A stretch of 5,928 nt of DNA from Bacillota bacterium (GCA_012841735.1 DUUE01000128.1:1-5928); one strand, 5' to 3'. Counted from the stretch's first letter, positions 1 through 5,928 are shown. Notes: generated from the letters alone by a model not told the origin. Program-made: numbers and translations.

Positions 1-1
1 C

Positions 2-823
2 CCGCCGGTAAAAAACAGGGCGCTTGCCCTGGGCATCCCTGTCCGGCAGCCCGTATCGGTCCGTGACGCTGAGTTTACCAAAAGTCTGGCCGCCCTGGAA
101 CCGGATATTTTGGTGACTGCGGCGTACGGCAAATTGCTGCCGCAGTCGGTGCTTGCCGTCCCGCGCCTGGCGGCGCTCAACATTCACGCATCGCTCTTGC
201 CCGCTTACCGGGGCGCAGCCCCCATACAGCGTGCCGTCATGAACGGGGAAAAAGAAACGGGCGTAACGATTATGGAAATGGATGAAGGCATGGATACGGG
301 CGCCATTATTTTGCAGGAAGCGATACCCATTGCCGCAGGCGATACGGCCGGAACGGTGCATGACAGATTGTCCGTCCTGGGAGCCGGGCTGATTGTGGAG
401 GCAATCCGGGCTGTCATCCGCGGCACTGCCGTGCGGCGCCCGCAGGATGAGTCACTGGCTTCCTATGCGCCCCCCATCCGGCGGGGAGAAGAAAGAATTG
501 ACTGGTGCGCATCAACGGATATGGTGCACAACCTGGTACGCGGTATGAATCCCTGGCCGGGGGCGTATACTGAGTGGAACGGCAGGCGCCTGAAAATCTG
601 GGAAGGACAACCTGCAACCGGCCGGGGAACGACCTGCGGCCTGGTTCTGGAAGCCGGAGCAGGCGGTATTCTGGTGGCAACGGGCGATGGTGCCTACAGG
701 ATCACCAGGCTGCAGGCACCGGGAAAAAATATTTTGCCGGCGGCCGTTTATCTCCGCGGCAACCCGCTGCCCCGGGGATCGGTCCTGGGCAGGCAGGGGG
801 AAGGAGGGGCGGAAAATGATTAA
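2..823 (+). CDS. fmt: Methionyl-tRNA formyltransferase (5'-truncated by window edge)
   Basis: Transfers a formyl group from 10-formyl-tetrahydrofolate to Met-tRNA(fMet) in the cytoplasm, making the bacterial initiator tRNA. The reading frame is open from base 2, with no start codon in view. The first residues in frame, PPVKNRALALGIPV, match the family region just after the first nucleotide-like strand, so roughly 45-50 N-terminal residues lie upstream. The formyltransferase catalytic triad is visible: Asn (179-181) and His (185-187) in NIHASLLPAYRGAAPIQR, and Asp (293-295) in MDEGMDTG. The Asn-to-Asp distance is 38 residues, as in the related GAR transformylase. The C-terminal tRNA-binding domain follows, with the hallmark MNPWPGAYTEW (about 544-576) and LQAPGKNILPA (about 710-742). 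The TTG at 110 is internal and not the real start. The stop overlaps the next gene by 8 bp, so translational coupling is likely. In Firmicutes def and priA usually lie upstream, but they are not in view. Confidence 0.97.
   Translation, partial: PPVKNRALALGIPVRQPVSVRDAEFTKSLAALEPDILVTAAYGKLLPQSVLAVPRLAALNIHASLLPAYRGAAPIQRAVMNGEKETGVTIMEMDEGMDTGAIILQEAIPIAAGDTAGTVHDRLSVLGAGLIVEAIRAVIRGTAVRRPQDESLASYAPPIRRGEERIDWCASTDMVHNLVRGMNPWPGAYTEWNGRRLKIWEGQPATGRGTTCGLVLEAGAGGILVATGDGAYRITRLQAPGKNILPAAVYLRGNPLPRGSVLGRQGEGGAEND
801..807 (+). promoter_or_regulatory. Ribosome binding site of the DUF116 gene
   Basis: AAGGAGG lies 8 bases before the ATG at 816, inside the end of fmt. It fixes the start at 816 instead of the in-frame codon at 687, which would sit deep in fmt and add residues unlike a membrane anchor. 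Confidence 0.8.
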
Positions 824-1595
824 AAAAAGATTGTTTCTGGGACTTTTGGCCTGCAGCCTCCTGCTTGTGACCGGCGCCCTGGCCTATTTTTACCTGACAT
901 TTTTCCACCGGGAGCCGGGAGTGCTGCGTTACCTCTTCCTGGTGGCAGTATTGGCCCTTCTGGCAGTGCTGGCAGTAATTCTGCTGGGTTTTTCCGGCAT
1001 TGTACTGTCGCTGTTGTCCGACAGGGGGATTCTTTTCCTGGAAAAACCGATTAATTTTACTGTTGCCCTGCTGTATCCGGTGGTGATCCGTGTCGGGAAG
1101 CTGTTTAAAATCGCCCAGGATAAAATCCAGCGTTCTTTTGTGGAGGTCAATAACCAACTGGTGAAGGCAAAGCACGGCAGGCTGGAGCCGGGCCGCCTGC
1201 TGGTCCTTTTGCCGCATTGCCTGCAGGTGACGGAATGCACCAGGCGGATTACAGTCAATTTGTCCAATTGTGTTCGCTGCGGGCGCTGCCCGGTGGGGGA
1301 CATCCTGGACCTTTGTGAGCGTTACGGCGTGCATGTGTGCATCGCCACAGGCGGCACACTGGCCAGGGATGCAGTCAGAAAGCTGCGGCCGCAGGCCATT
1401 GTCGCCGTAGCCTGTGAACGTGACCTGACAAGCGGCATTCTTGACTGTATTCCCCTGCCTGTCCTGGGGGTCACCAATGAGCGACCAAACGGCCCCTGCT
1501 TTAATACCACTGTAAACCTGCAGGCTGTGGAGGCGGCAATACTGTTTTTCATCAAAGGAGGAGAAAAAAATGTTCGGCTTAACCTTTCTTCCTGA
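816..1595 (+). CDS. DUF116 domain membrane protein, cysteine-rich, function unknown
   Basis: A 259-residue protein of the DUF116 family, whose biochemical role I do not know. Two hydrophobic segments (about residues 6-28 and 36-67) form an N-terminal hairpin anchor after the short basic MIKKR start. An amphipathic linker follows, and from about residue 128 the conserved soluble domain. That domain has LLPHCLQ (C135), C141, a cluster C152-x2-C155-x2-C158 in NCVRCGRCPVGD, then C167, C175, ATGGTLAR (177-184), VACERDLTSGI with C200, and the family signature NERPNGPCFNTT (C228). The spacing suggests a metal or iron-sulfur site, but that is inference. With two membrane passes and a short N-terminus the cysteine domain is probably cytoplasmic. 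It overlaps fmt by 8 bp upstream and the peptidase gene by 26 bp downstream, so it is very likely co-translated. Nothing looks broken. Family assignment is firm; function is not. Confidence 0.92.
   Translation: MIKKRLFLGLLACSLLLVTGALAYFYLTFFHREPGVLRYLFLVAVLALLAVLAVILLGFSGIVLSLLSDRGILFLEKPINFTVALLYPVVIRVGKLFKIAQDKIQRSFVEVNNQLVKAKHGRLEPGRLLVLLPHCLQVTECTRRITVNLSNCVRCGRCPVGDILDLCERYGVHVCIATGGTLARDAVRKLRPQAIVAVACERDLTSGILDCIPLPVLGVTNERPNGPCFNTTVNLQAVEAAILFFIKGGEKNVRLNLSS
1554..1563 (+). promoter_or_regulatory. Ribosome binding site of the zinc peptidase gene
   Basis: AAAGGAGGAG lies within the last codons of the DUF116 gene, with GGAGG 8 bases ahead of the ATG at 1570. It is near-ideal and supports independent, efficient initiation despite the 26 bp overlap. 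Confidence 0.8.
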
Positions 1596-2271
1596 CTGGA
1601 CATGGATTATCATTCTGCCGGCGTTGTTTTTCGCCATGTACGCACAGGCCAGGGTGCAGGGAGCTTATCAGCGCTATTCCCGTGTGCTTGCCCGGTCCGG
1701 CCTGACAGGAGCACAGGTTGCACGCAGGCTGCTGGACAGTGCCGGGCTGACTCATATCCCCGTGGAGCAAAGCAAAGGCACGCTCTCGGACCATTTTGAC
1801 CCGCGCGAGGGTGTGATCAGGCTTTCTCCCGGTGTCTACCAGAGCAGTTCCCTGGCAGCCCTGGGCATAGCCGCCCATGAAACGGGCCATGCCCTGCAGC
1901 ATGATGACGGCTATTTCCCCCTTGCGTTCCGCAACAATCTTTTCCCCGTGGCCAGCATTGGCTCAACACTGGCATTTCCGCTCTTTTTCATCGGCTTCCT
2001 GTTCGGGACAGGCGCTCTTGGCTTCCTGATGGATATTGGCATCCTGCTTTTTGCCTTTGCCGTGCTCTTTCAACTGGTAACACTGCCTGTGGAGTATAAT
2101 GCTTCAAACCGTGCCATTGCCCTGCTGGGCGAAGGAGGATATCTCAGCCGGGAAGAAATCGGGCCCGCCCGGGAAGTCCTGAACGCGGCCGCCCTGACCT
2201 ACCTGGCTGCAGCGGCAGTTGCTTTCACGCAGCTTTTGCGTCTGCTGATCCTGCGGGACAGGAGAAGGTAA
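1570..2271 (+). CDS. YugP-type membrane zinc metallopeptidase
   Basis: A 233-residue integral membrane protein of the neutral zinc metallopeptidase family that includes B. subtilis YugP. The zinc site HETGH (H103, E104, H107) sits in GIAAHETGHALQHDDGY. A likely third ligand is E175 in LPVEYNASNRA, the segment conserved in the family after the membrane hairpin; the ligand role of E175 is inferred. Hydrophobic segments lie at about residues 10-25, 127-147, 150-171 and 206-226, with the active site next to the membrane. Length is normal for the family. The ATG at 1570 follows a strong Shine-Dalgarno sequence. It overlaps the DUF116 gene and ends one base before rsmB begins. The substrate is unknown; a role in membrane protein turnover is a guess from the fold class. 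It is distinct from HtpX, which has a different motif context. Confidence 0.93.
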   Translation: MFGLTFLPDWTWIIILPALFFAMYAQARVQGAYQRYSRVLARSGLTGAQVARRLLDSAGLTHIPVEQSKGTLSDHFDPREGVIRLSPGVYQSSSLAALGIAAHETGHALQHDDGYFPLAFRNNLFPVASIGSTLAFPLFFIGFLFGTGALGFLMDIGILLFAFAVLFQLVTLPVEYNASNRAIALLGEGGYLSREEIGPAREVLNAAALTYLAAAAVAFTQLLRLLILRDRRR

Positions 2272-2272
2272 G

Positions 2273-3631
2273 ATGCAAAAAAAGCACCTTGACGCACGTG
2301 AAGCCGCCCTGCTGGCCCTGACGTCCGTCCTGGAAGAAGGCGCGTATGTCAATCTGGCCCTGGCCAATGTCCTGGCCGGGCATACCCTGGACGGGCGCGA
2401 CAGGAGACTGGCGGCGGAAATAACTTACGGTGTGGCAACTTACAGGCTCACACTGGACTGGATAATATTGCAGCTTACAGGCCGGCCGGCAGCAAAGCTG
2501 GACCGGCCTGTGCTGCTTGTTTTATATATCGGCCTTTATCAGCTTTTTTACCTGGACAGGATCCCGGCGCCGGCAGCGGTGCATACCAGTGTGGAGCTGA
2601 TCAAAAAAACAAAAAAGCGGCCCCTGGCAGGTTTTGTCAACGGGGTGCTGCGCGGTGCCCTGCGCAGAAAAAACAGCCTGCCATGGCCTGACAAAGAGAA
2701 AAACACGGCGGAATACTTAAGCCTCCGCTCTGCCCATCCGCCCTGGATGGTGCAACGCTGGCTCAACCGGCTCGGCCCCGAAGAAACGGAAAAACTGCTG
2801 GCGGCAAACAATACGGCACCGCCCCTCACAGCCCGTGTCAATACTTTACGTACAGACAGGGAGAACCTGCTGGCCCGGCTGGCGGCGGAAGGGGTGGAGG
2901 CGGAAGCAAGCCGCCTGGCGCCGGAGGCGGTAATTATCAGAAACAGCTCCGGCATCGGCAATCTTGCCGCTTACAGGGAAGGTTTGTTTCAGGTGCAGGG
3001 GGAAAGTGCCATCCTTGCCTCCCGTGTGCTGGCGCCCGTTCCCGGCAGCAGAGTTCTGGACATGTGCAGCGCCCCCGGGGGCAAAACCACCCACCTGGCC
3101 GCCCTGATGCAGAACAGGGGAGAAATTGTGGCCCTTGATATTTATCCGCACCGCCTGGAACTGGTGCAAGCAAATGCACGCCGCCTGGGGGCGACTGTTA
3201 TTACCACCGTTCTGCTGGATGGGCGGGAAATCACGCCAAAACGGCACGGATTTTTTGATTATATCCTGTTGGATGCGCCCTGTTCCGGCCTGGGTGTGAT
3301 CCGGCGCAAGCCGGACATTAAATGGAAGCGCCGGGAAGAGGACCCGGCCGCCCTTGCCGTCCTGCAACAGGAGCTGCTGGAGAGGGCGGCTGCCGTGCTT
3401 ACCCCCGGCGGGGTGCTGGTATACAGCACCTGCACCAATGAACCGGAGGAAACTACGGAACAGATCGACTCTTTCCTGGCGCTGCACCCGGAGTTTGCCC
3501 CGTCAACTTTTACCGTCAGCCTGCCTCCCGCCTGGCAGCGGCAGGAAGTCTGCGGCGGCATTCAGCTTTATCCCCATGTGCACGGTCTGGACGGGTTTTT
3601 TATCGCCAGGCTGCAAAAAGCTGCCCGTTAA
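2273..3631 (+). CDS. rsmB: 16S rRNA (cytosine-967-C5)-methyltransferase
   Basis: Methylates C5 of 16S rRNA C967 (E. coli numbering) using S-adenosylmethionine; also called Sun/Fmu. At 452 residues it has the full family length. The N-terminal NusB-like RNA-binding domain spans about residues 8-130 (AREAALLALTSVLEEGAYVN through GFVNGVLRGALR). The C-terminal Rossmann methyltransferase domain carries motif I VLDMCSAPGGK (261-271), the ribose-binding acidic residue in VALDIYPHR, motif IV LLDAPCSGLGVIRRKPDIKW with C337, and motif VI VYSTCTNEPEE with C387. By family knowledge the motif VI cysteine is the nucleophile attacking cytosine C6, and the motif IV cysteine helps release the product. The start follows AGGAG (2260-2264) with 8 bases of spacing, one base after the peptidase stop, so it belongs to the same transcript. 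A terminator-like hairpin begins immediately after its stop. Confidence 0.97.
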   Translation: MQKKHLDAREAALLALTSVLEEGAYVNLALANVLAGHTLDGRDRRLAAEITYGVATYRLTLDWIILQLTGRPAAKLDRPVLLVLYIGLYQLFYLDRIPAPAAVHTSVELIKKTKKRPLAGFVNGVLRGALRRKNSLPWPDKEKNTAEYLSLRSAHPPWMVQRWLNRLGPEETEKLLAANNTAPPLTARVNTLRTDRENLLARLAAEGVEAEASRLAPEAVIIRNSSGIGNLAAYREGLFQVQGESAILASRVLAPVPGSRVLDMCSAPGGKTTHLAALMQNRGEIVALDIYPHRLELVQANARRLGATVITTVLLDGREITPKRHGFFDYILLDAPCSGLGVIRRKPDIKWKRREEDPAALAVLQQELLERAAAVLTPGGVLVYSTCTNEPEETTEQIDSFLALHPEFAPSTFTVSLPPAWQRQEVCGGIQLYPHVHGLDGFFIARLQKAAR

Positions 3632-3632
3632 C

Positions 3633-3660
3633 CCCCGCATTGCATTGGCGGGGTGTTTTT
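3633..3660 (+). terminator. Possible rho-independent terminator after rsmB
   Basis: CCCCGC (3633-3638) pairs with GCGGGG (3648-3653) around a 9-base loop, and the 3' arm is followed by TGTTTTT (3654-3660). The stem is only 6 bp but all G:C, and it starts two bases after the rsmB stop. It could fully or partly separate fmt-rsmB from rlmN-prpC-prkC. I found no convincing promoter downstream, so read-through (attenuation) is also possible. Confidence 0.5.
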
Positions 3661-3681
3661 GATATACTTGCGCTGATATCA
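3660..3681. repeat. Short inverted repeat in the rsmB-rlmN gap
   Basis: TGATAT (3660-3665) and ATATCA (3676-3681) form 6-base arms around a 10-base centre in the only sizeable intergenic gap, between the terminator-like hairpin and the rlmN ribosome binding site. It could be an operator, but the arms are short and AT-rich, and chance is a real possibility. Confidence 0.2.
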
Positions 3682-3713
3682 CGGTATGTTTACGGCAGGA
3701 GCAAACAGCAAGG

Positions 3714-4776
3714 ATGTGTCCCGTTGTGAGCAAGATTAATCTTTTAACTTTAACTGCCGCTGAAGTAAAAGGATTTTTGGCCCTTTTTGGCGAACCTGCT
3801 TTCAGGGCGAATCAGCTGCTGGAATGGATCTGGCGGAAAAACGCCGCCACTTTTGCCGAAATGAGCAACCTGCCGCTTGCTGCGCCGGCGGCTGGCTGAT
3901 GTGGCGGTGATTGGCGCCTTAAAATTACTGCAGGCCCAGGAAGCCAAAGACCAAACGCTCAAGCTGCTTTTTGCCCTGCAGGACGGGCAGACGGTGGAAA
4001 CAGTAATTTTACCGTATGACAGCGGCGACAGTGCCTGCCTCTCCACCCAGGTGGGCTGCAAGATGGGATGTGCTTTCTGTGCTTCCGGCATGCCGGGCTT
4101 TATCCGCAACCTGGTACAGGAAGAAATTATGGCCCAGCTGCTGGCTGTGCGGCGTATTGAGCAGGCACGGGGGAGACAGCTGAAAAACCTGGTTCTCATG
4201 GGAAGCGGTGAACCCCTTGACAACCGGGATGAAGTGTTTGCTTTCCTGCAGGCTGTGGGTGACCCGGAGAGGCTGGGCATGAGCCTGCGCCATGTTACCA
4301 TTTCCACGGCGGGACTTGTTCCCGGAATCCTGGAGGTGGCGGCCAAAAAACTGCCGCTTAACCTGGCTGTATCGCTCCATGCTGCAGATAATGAATTGCG
4401 CAGCCGCCTCATGCCGGTGAACAGAAAATACCCGGTGGAAGAGCTGGTTGCCGCCTGTGATCAATACACGGCACTTACCGGCCGCCGAGTGACCTATGAA
4501 TATATTCTGCTGGACAAGATTAATGACAGGCCTGAACATGCACGCAGGCTCACAGGGTTGTTGAGGGGGAAGCTGTGCCATGTGAACCTGATCCCTCTCA
4601 ATCCTGTTGCGGAACTGCCTTACAAACCCAGTCCGCCTGAATGTGTCAAAGCTTTTGCCGCTGTCCTGAAAGAAGCCGGTCTTAATGTTACCATCCGGCG
4701 ACGGCTGGGCAGTGATATTGCTGCTGCCTGCGGGCAATTGCGCAATTTATTCTGTGGGGATCAAATTGAGGGGTGA
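3714..4776 (+). pseudogene. rlmN: 23S rRNA (adenine-2503-C2)-methyltransferase, frameshifted
   Basis: Radical-SAM enzyme that by family knowledge methylates C2 of 23S rRNA A2503 and A37 of some tRNAs. The first frame runs 3714-3899 (MCPVVSKINLLTLTAAEVKG through FAEMSNLPLAAPAAG, stop TGA 3897-3899). The homologous sequence continues in another frame, from about 3877 to the stop at 4774-4776. The joined product would be about 350 residues, normal for RlmN. The second part keeps the catalytic features: CxxxCxxC iron-sulfur ligands (codons 4057, 4069, 4078) in GCKMGCAFC, the second cysteine in SACLSTQ (4036), LVLMGSGEPLDN, and the methyl-carrying C-terminal cysteine (4729) in DIAAACGQLR. Relatives read like NLP-x-x-L-R-x-x-L at the break, so loss of two bases near 3879-3883 best restores spacing. 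Only the break is abnormal, so a sequencing error or very recent mutation is likely. The start may instead be GTG 3726 (VSKINLL), with AAGGA at 3710-3714; AGGAG at 3697-3701 would serve ATG 3714. Confidence 0.9.
4768..4776 (+). promoter_or_regulatory. Ribosome binding site deciding the TTG start of the phosphatase gene
   Basis: GAGGGGTGA spans the rlmN stop codon, with 5 bases between it and TTG 4782. The same GGTGAAGAG string (4772-4780) precedes the kinase ATG (5548-5556) at almost the same distance. The alternative GTG at 4773 lies inside this element, and the GAGG before it is too close to work as its Shine-Dalgarno sequence. Confidence 0.6.
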
Positions 4777-4781
4777 AGAGT

Positions 4782-5525
4782 TTGTTAGCAGCAGGTATCA
4801 GCGATCAGGGGAAAATACGGCCCAATAATGAAGACCGTTTTTTAATCCTCGGCGAGAGCCCGTTAATGCTTTTGGCCGTGGCGGACGGCATGGGCGGACA
4901 TGCCGCAGGTGAAGTGGCCAGTTCTATGGCGCTGGATGTGATTCGCAGTTATCTGGGCAGCCACCGCACGCAAATTTTACAGGCGGCGGCGCAGGGACAG
5001 GCATTGCTGCCATTTCTTGAGGAAATGCTGGCGCTGGCCAATGCCACTGTCCTGCAAAGCAGCGGAGAAAACAGCGAATATAACGGGATGGGAACTACCC
5101 TGACCATGATTTTGCATGTCCTGGATGTGTCCTGGCTGGCCCATATCGGCGACAGCCGCGCATATCTTTTCCGTGATCAGAACATACGGCAGCTGACGGA
5201 AGATCACACCCTGGTCTCACAGCTGGTGAAAAACGGCCAGGTCCGTGCAGAAGAAGCGCCGGACCATCCCCAGCGCAATATTCTGACGCGGGCACTGGGG
5301 ACGGACAAAGATGCCGGGTTTGATATTTTCCCCCTAACCCTGCGGAAGGGGGACAGGCTGCTTTTGTGCACAGATGGGCTGCACAGCCTTGTCAGCGATG
5401 AGGAAATGGCCGGTATTATTGCCGGCAGCGACAGCCGGGAAGAAGCTGTGGAAAAACTGGTGAGTCTGGCAAATGCCAAGGGCGGTACCGATAATATTAC
5501 CGTGATTTTGGCCCAGAAACTGTAA
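4782..5525 (+). CDS. prpC: PP2C-family Ser/Thr protein phosphatase (PrpC/Stp)
   Basis: Cytoplasmic metal-dependent phosphatase that reverses phosphorylation by the PrkC-type kinase encoded next to it. From TTG 4782 it has 247 residues, close to B. subtilis PrpC. PP2C motifs appear in order: SDQGKIRPNNED with metal ligand D18, VADGMGGHAAGE with D35, GMGTTLTM, AHIGDSRAYLFR, LTEDHTLVSQLVKNGQ, HPQRNILTRALGT, CTDGLHSLV with D198, and GGTDNITVILA with D237. All expected metal-binding aspartates are present, so it should be active. Start choice: GTG 4773 would overlap the rlmN stop and add three residues, but TTG 4782 has the better-placed ribosome binding site and leaves the same 13-residue distance to GKIR as in PrpC. 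It lies 5 bp after rlmN and 31 bp before the kinase gene, so the two are almost certainly co-transcribed. Confidence 0.95.
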   Translation: MLAAGISDQGKIRPNNEDRFLILGESPLMLLAVADGMGGHAAGEVASSMALDVIRSYLGSHRTQILQAAAQGQALLPFLEEMLALANATVLQSSGENSEYNGMGTTLTMILHVLDVSWLAHIGDSRAYLFRDQNIRQLTEDHTLVSQLVKNGQVRAEEAPDHPQRNILTRALGTDKDAGFDIFPLTLRKGDRLLLCTDGLHSLVSDEEMAGIIAGSDSREEAVEKLVSLANAKGGTDNITVILAQKL

Positions 5526-5545
5526 TCCCTGCCCAATGAGGACTC

Positions 5546-5552
5546 GAGGTGA
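5546..5552 (+). promoter_or_regulatory. Ribosome binding site of the kinase gene
   Basis: GAGGTGA lies 4 bases before ATG 5557 in the 31-base gap after the phosphatase gene. This gap shows no terminator or promoter, which supports co-transcription. Confidence 0.7.
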
Positions 5553-5556
5553 AGAG

Positions 5557-5928
5557 ATGATAGGGAAAACATTGGGGAACCGCTATCAAATCGTGGAAAA
5601 AATCGGAGACGGCGGTACGGCATGCGTTTATAAGGGGAAGGATGACCTGCTTAACCGCCATGTAACCATTAAAGTGCTGCGGCCTGAATATGTGAGCGAC
5701 CAGGATTTTGTGCGCCGTTTCCGCCGTGAGGCCCAGGCTGCCGCCGGCCTGTCCCACCCCAATATAGTCAGTATTTATGATGTGGGAATGGAAGACGGTA
5801 TTCATTATATTGTCATGGAGTATGTCCACGGGCAGTCCCTGAAGGCGCTTATTGAAGAGTTGGGACAGCTGCCCGTGAGAATGGCCGTGGAATATGCCGC
5901 CCAGATTGCCCTGGCCCTGGGTAATGCA
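5557..5928 (+). CDS. prkC: Hanks-type Ser/Thr protein kinase PrkC/PknB (3'-truncated by window edge)
   Basis: N-terminal 124 codons of a eukaryotic-like Ser/Thr kinase; the frame is open to the last base. Visible kinase subdomains: NRYQIVEKIGDGGTACVYKG, containing the glycine-rich loop (G17-x-G19-G20 to V24); VTIKVLRPEY with the ATP-anchoring lysine K39; FRREAQAAAGLSHPNIVSIYDVG with the alpha-C glutamate E58; and the hinge region IVMEYVHGQSLKALI. The catalytic HRD and DFG motifs, the membrane segment and any extracellular PASTA repeats would lie beyond the window. By family knowledge such kinases are single-pass membrane proteins sensing muropeptides or lipid II and controlling growth, cell wall and germination. 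The upstream PP2C phosphatase is the expected partner. The loop reads GDGGTACVY where relatives usually have a GGMAxVY-like sequence, a mild variation. In Firmicutes rsgA and rpe commonly follow. Confidence 0.95.
   Translation, partial: MIGKTLGNRYQIVEKIGDGGTACVYKGKDDLLNRHVTIKVLRPEYVSDQDFVRRFRREAQAAAGLSHPNIVSIYDVGMEDGIHYIVMEYVHGQSLKALIEELGQLPVRMAVEYAAQIALALGNA

Noticed and set aside
687..815. Upstream extension of the DUF116 protein from 687
   Set aside because: This stretch encodes the C-terminal domain of fmt in another frame, and the ideal Shine-Dalgarno sequence at 801-807 points to ATG 816.
1515..1528. Shared string CCTGCAGGCTGTGG at about 1516 and again near 4246
   Set aside because: Both copies lie in unrelated coding sequence and encode common Leu-Gln-Ala-Val codons, so this fits codon bias and not a mobile or regulatory repeat.
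702..1637. Long open frame on the - strand (311 codons) opposite fmt, the DUF116 gene and the peptidase gene
   Set aside because: It lies antisense to genes with firm family matches. Its product is Gln/His/Pro-rich with no recognisable domain, typical of a frame mirrored from a GC-rich gene, and I saw no ribosome binding site.
2846..3487. - strand open frame (213 codons) opposite rsmB
   Set aside because: Gln/Gly/His-rich shadow of a verified methyltransferase gene, with no domain or start signal.
3659..3690. Sigma-A promoter before rlmN (TTGATA with TATGTT)
   Set aside because: The spacer is 20 bases instead of about 17 and the -10 match is weak, so I do not call it.
3877..3879. Independent TTG start for a shorter RlmN beginning at 3877
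   Set aside because: No ribosome binding site precedes it, and the lost N-terminal region is present just upstream in the other frame, so a frameshift explains the data better.
3750..4412. - strand open frame (220 codons) opposite rlmN
   Set aside because: The product is a Ser/Arg-rich shadow without motifs, fully antisense to clear RlmN coding sequence, and it spans the frameshift without meaning.

Overview
The window looks like chromosomal housekeeping DNA from an anaerobic Firmicute of class Clostridia, probably a Peptococcaceae-like lineage (Desulfotomaculum/Pelotomaculum relatives). This is inferred from gene order, strong AGGAGG-type ribosome binding sites, GTG/TTG starts, moderately high GC and protein flavour. 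No taxonomic marker such as rRNA is present. All genes are on the + strand and nearly end to end, and no mobile element, CRISPR array, tRNA or rRNA was seen.

Layout: (1) the 3' part of fmt, methionyl-tRNA formyltransferase, entering from the left edge. (2) A two-pass membrane protein with a cysteine-rich DUF116 domain, overlapping fmt by 8 bp. (3) A YugP-type membrane zinc metallopeptidase, overlapping the DUF116 gene by 26 bp. (4) rsmB (sun), the 16S rRNA m5C967 methyltransferase, one base after the peptidase gene. (5) A short gap of about 80 bp with a terminator-like hairpin and a small palindrome. (6) rlmN, the radical-SAM 23S rRNA A2503 methyltransferase, broken by a frameshift near codon 50. 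(7) A PP2C-family Ser/Thr phosphatase (PrpC/Stp). (8) The start of its partner, a Hanks-type Ser/Thr kinase (PrkC), running off the right edge.

The block combines translation start (formyl-Met-tRNA), rRNA modification (RsmB, RlmN) and the reversible phosphorylation switch of Gram-positive bacteria. It matches the known fmt-rsmB-rlmN-prpC-prkC order of Firmicutes, with DUF116 and YugP genes inserted between fmt and rsmB. No new system is evident. The points most worth a second look are the rlmN frameshift (a real lesion, an assembly error or recoding), the uncharacterised DUF116 protein coupled by overlap to its neighbours, and near-identical translation start signals on the phosphatase and kinase genes, which point to a TTG start for the phosphatase.
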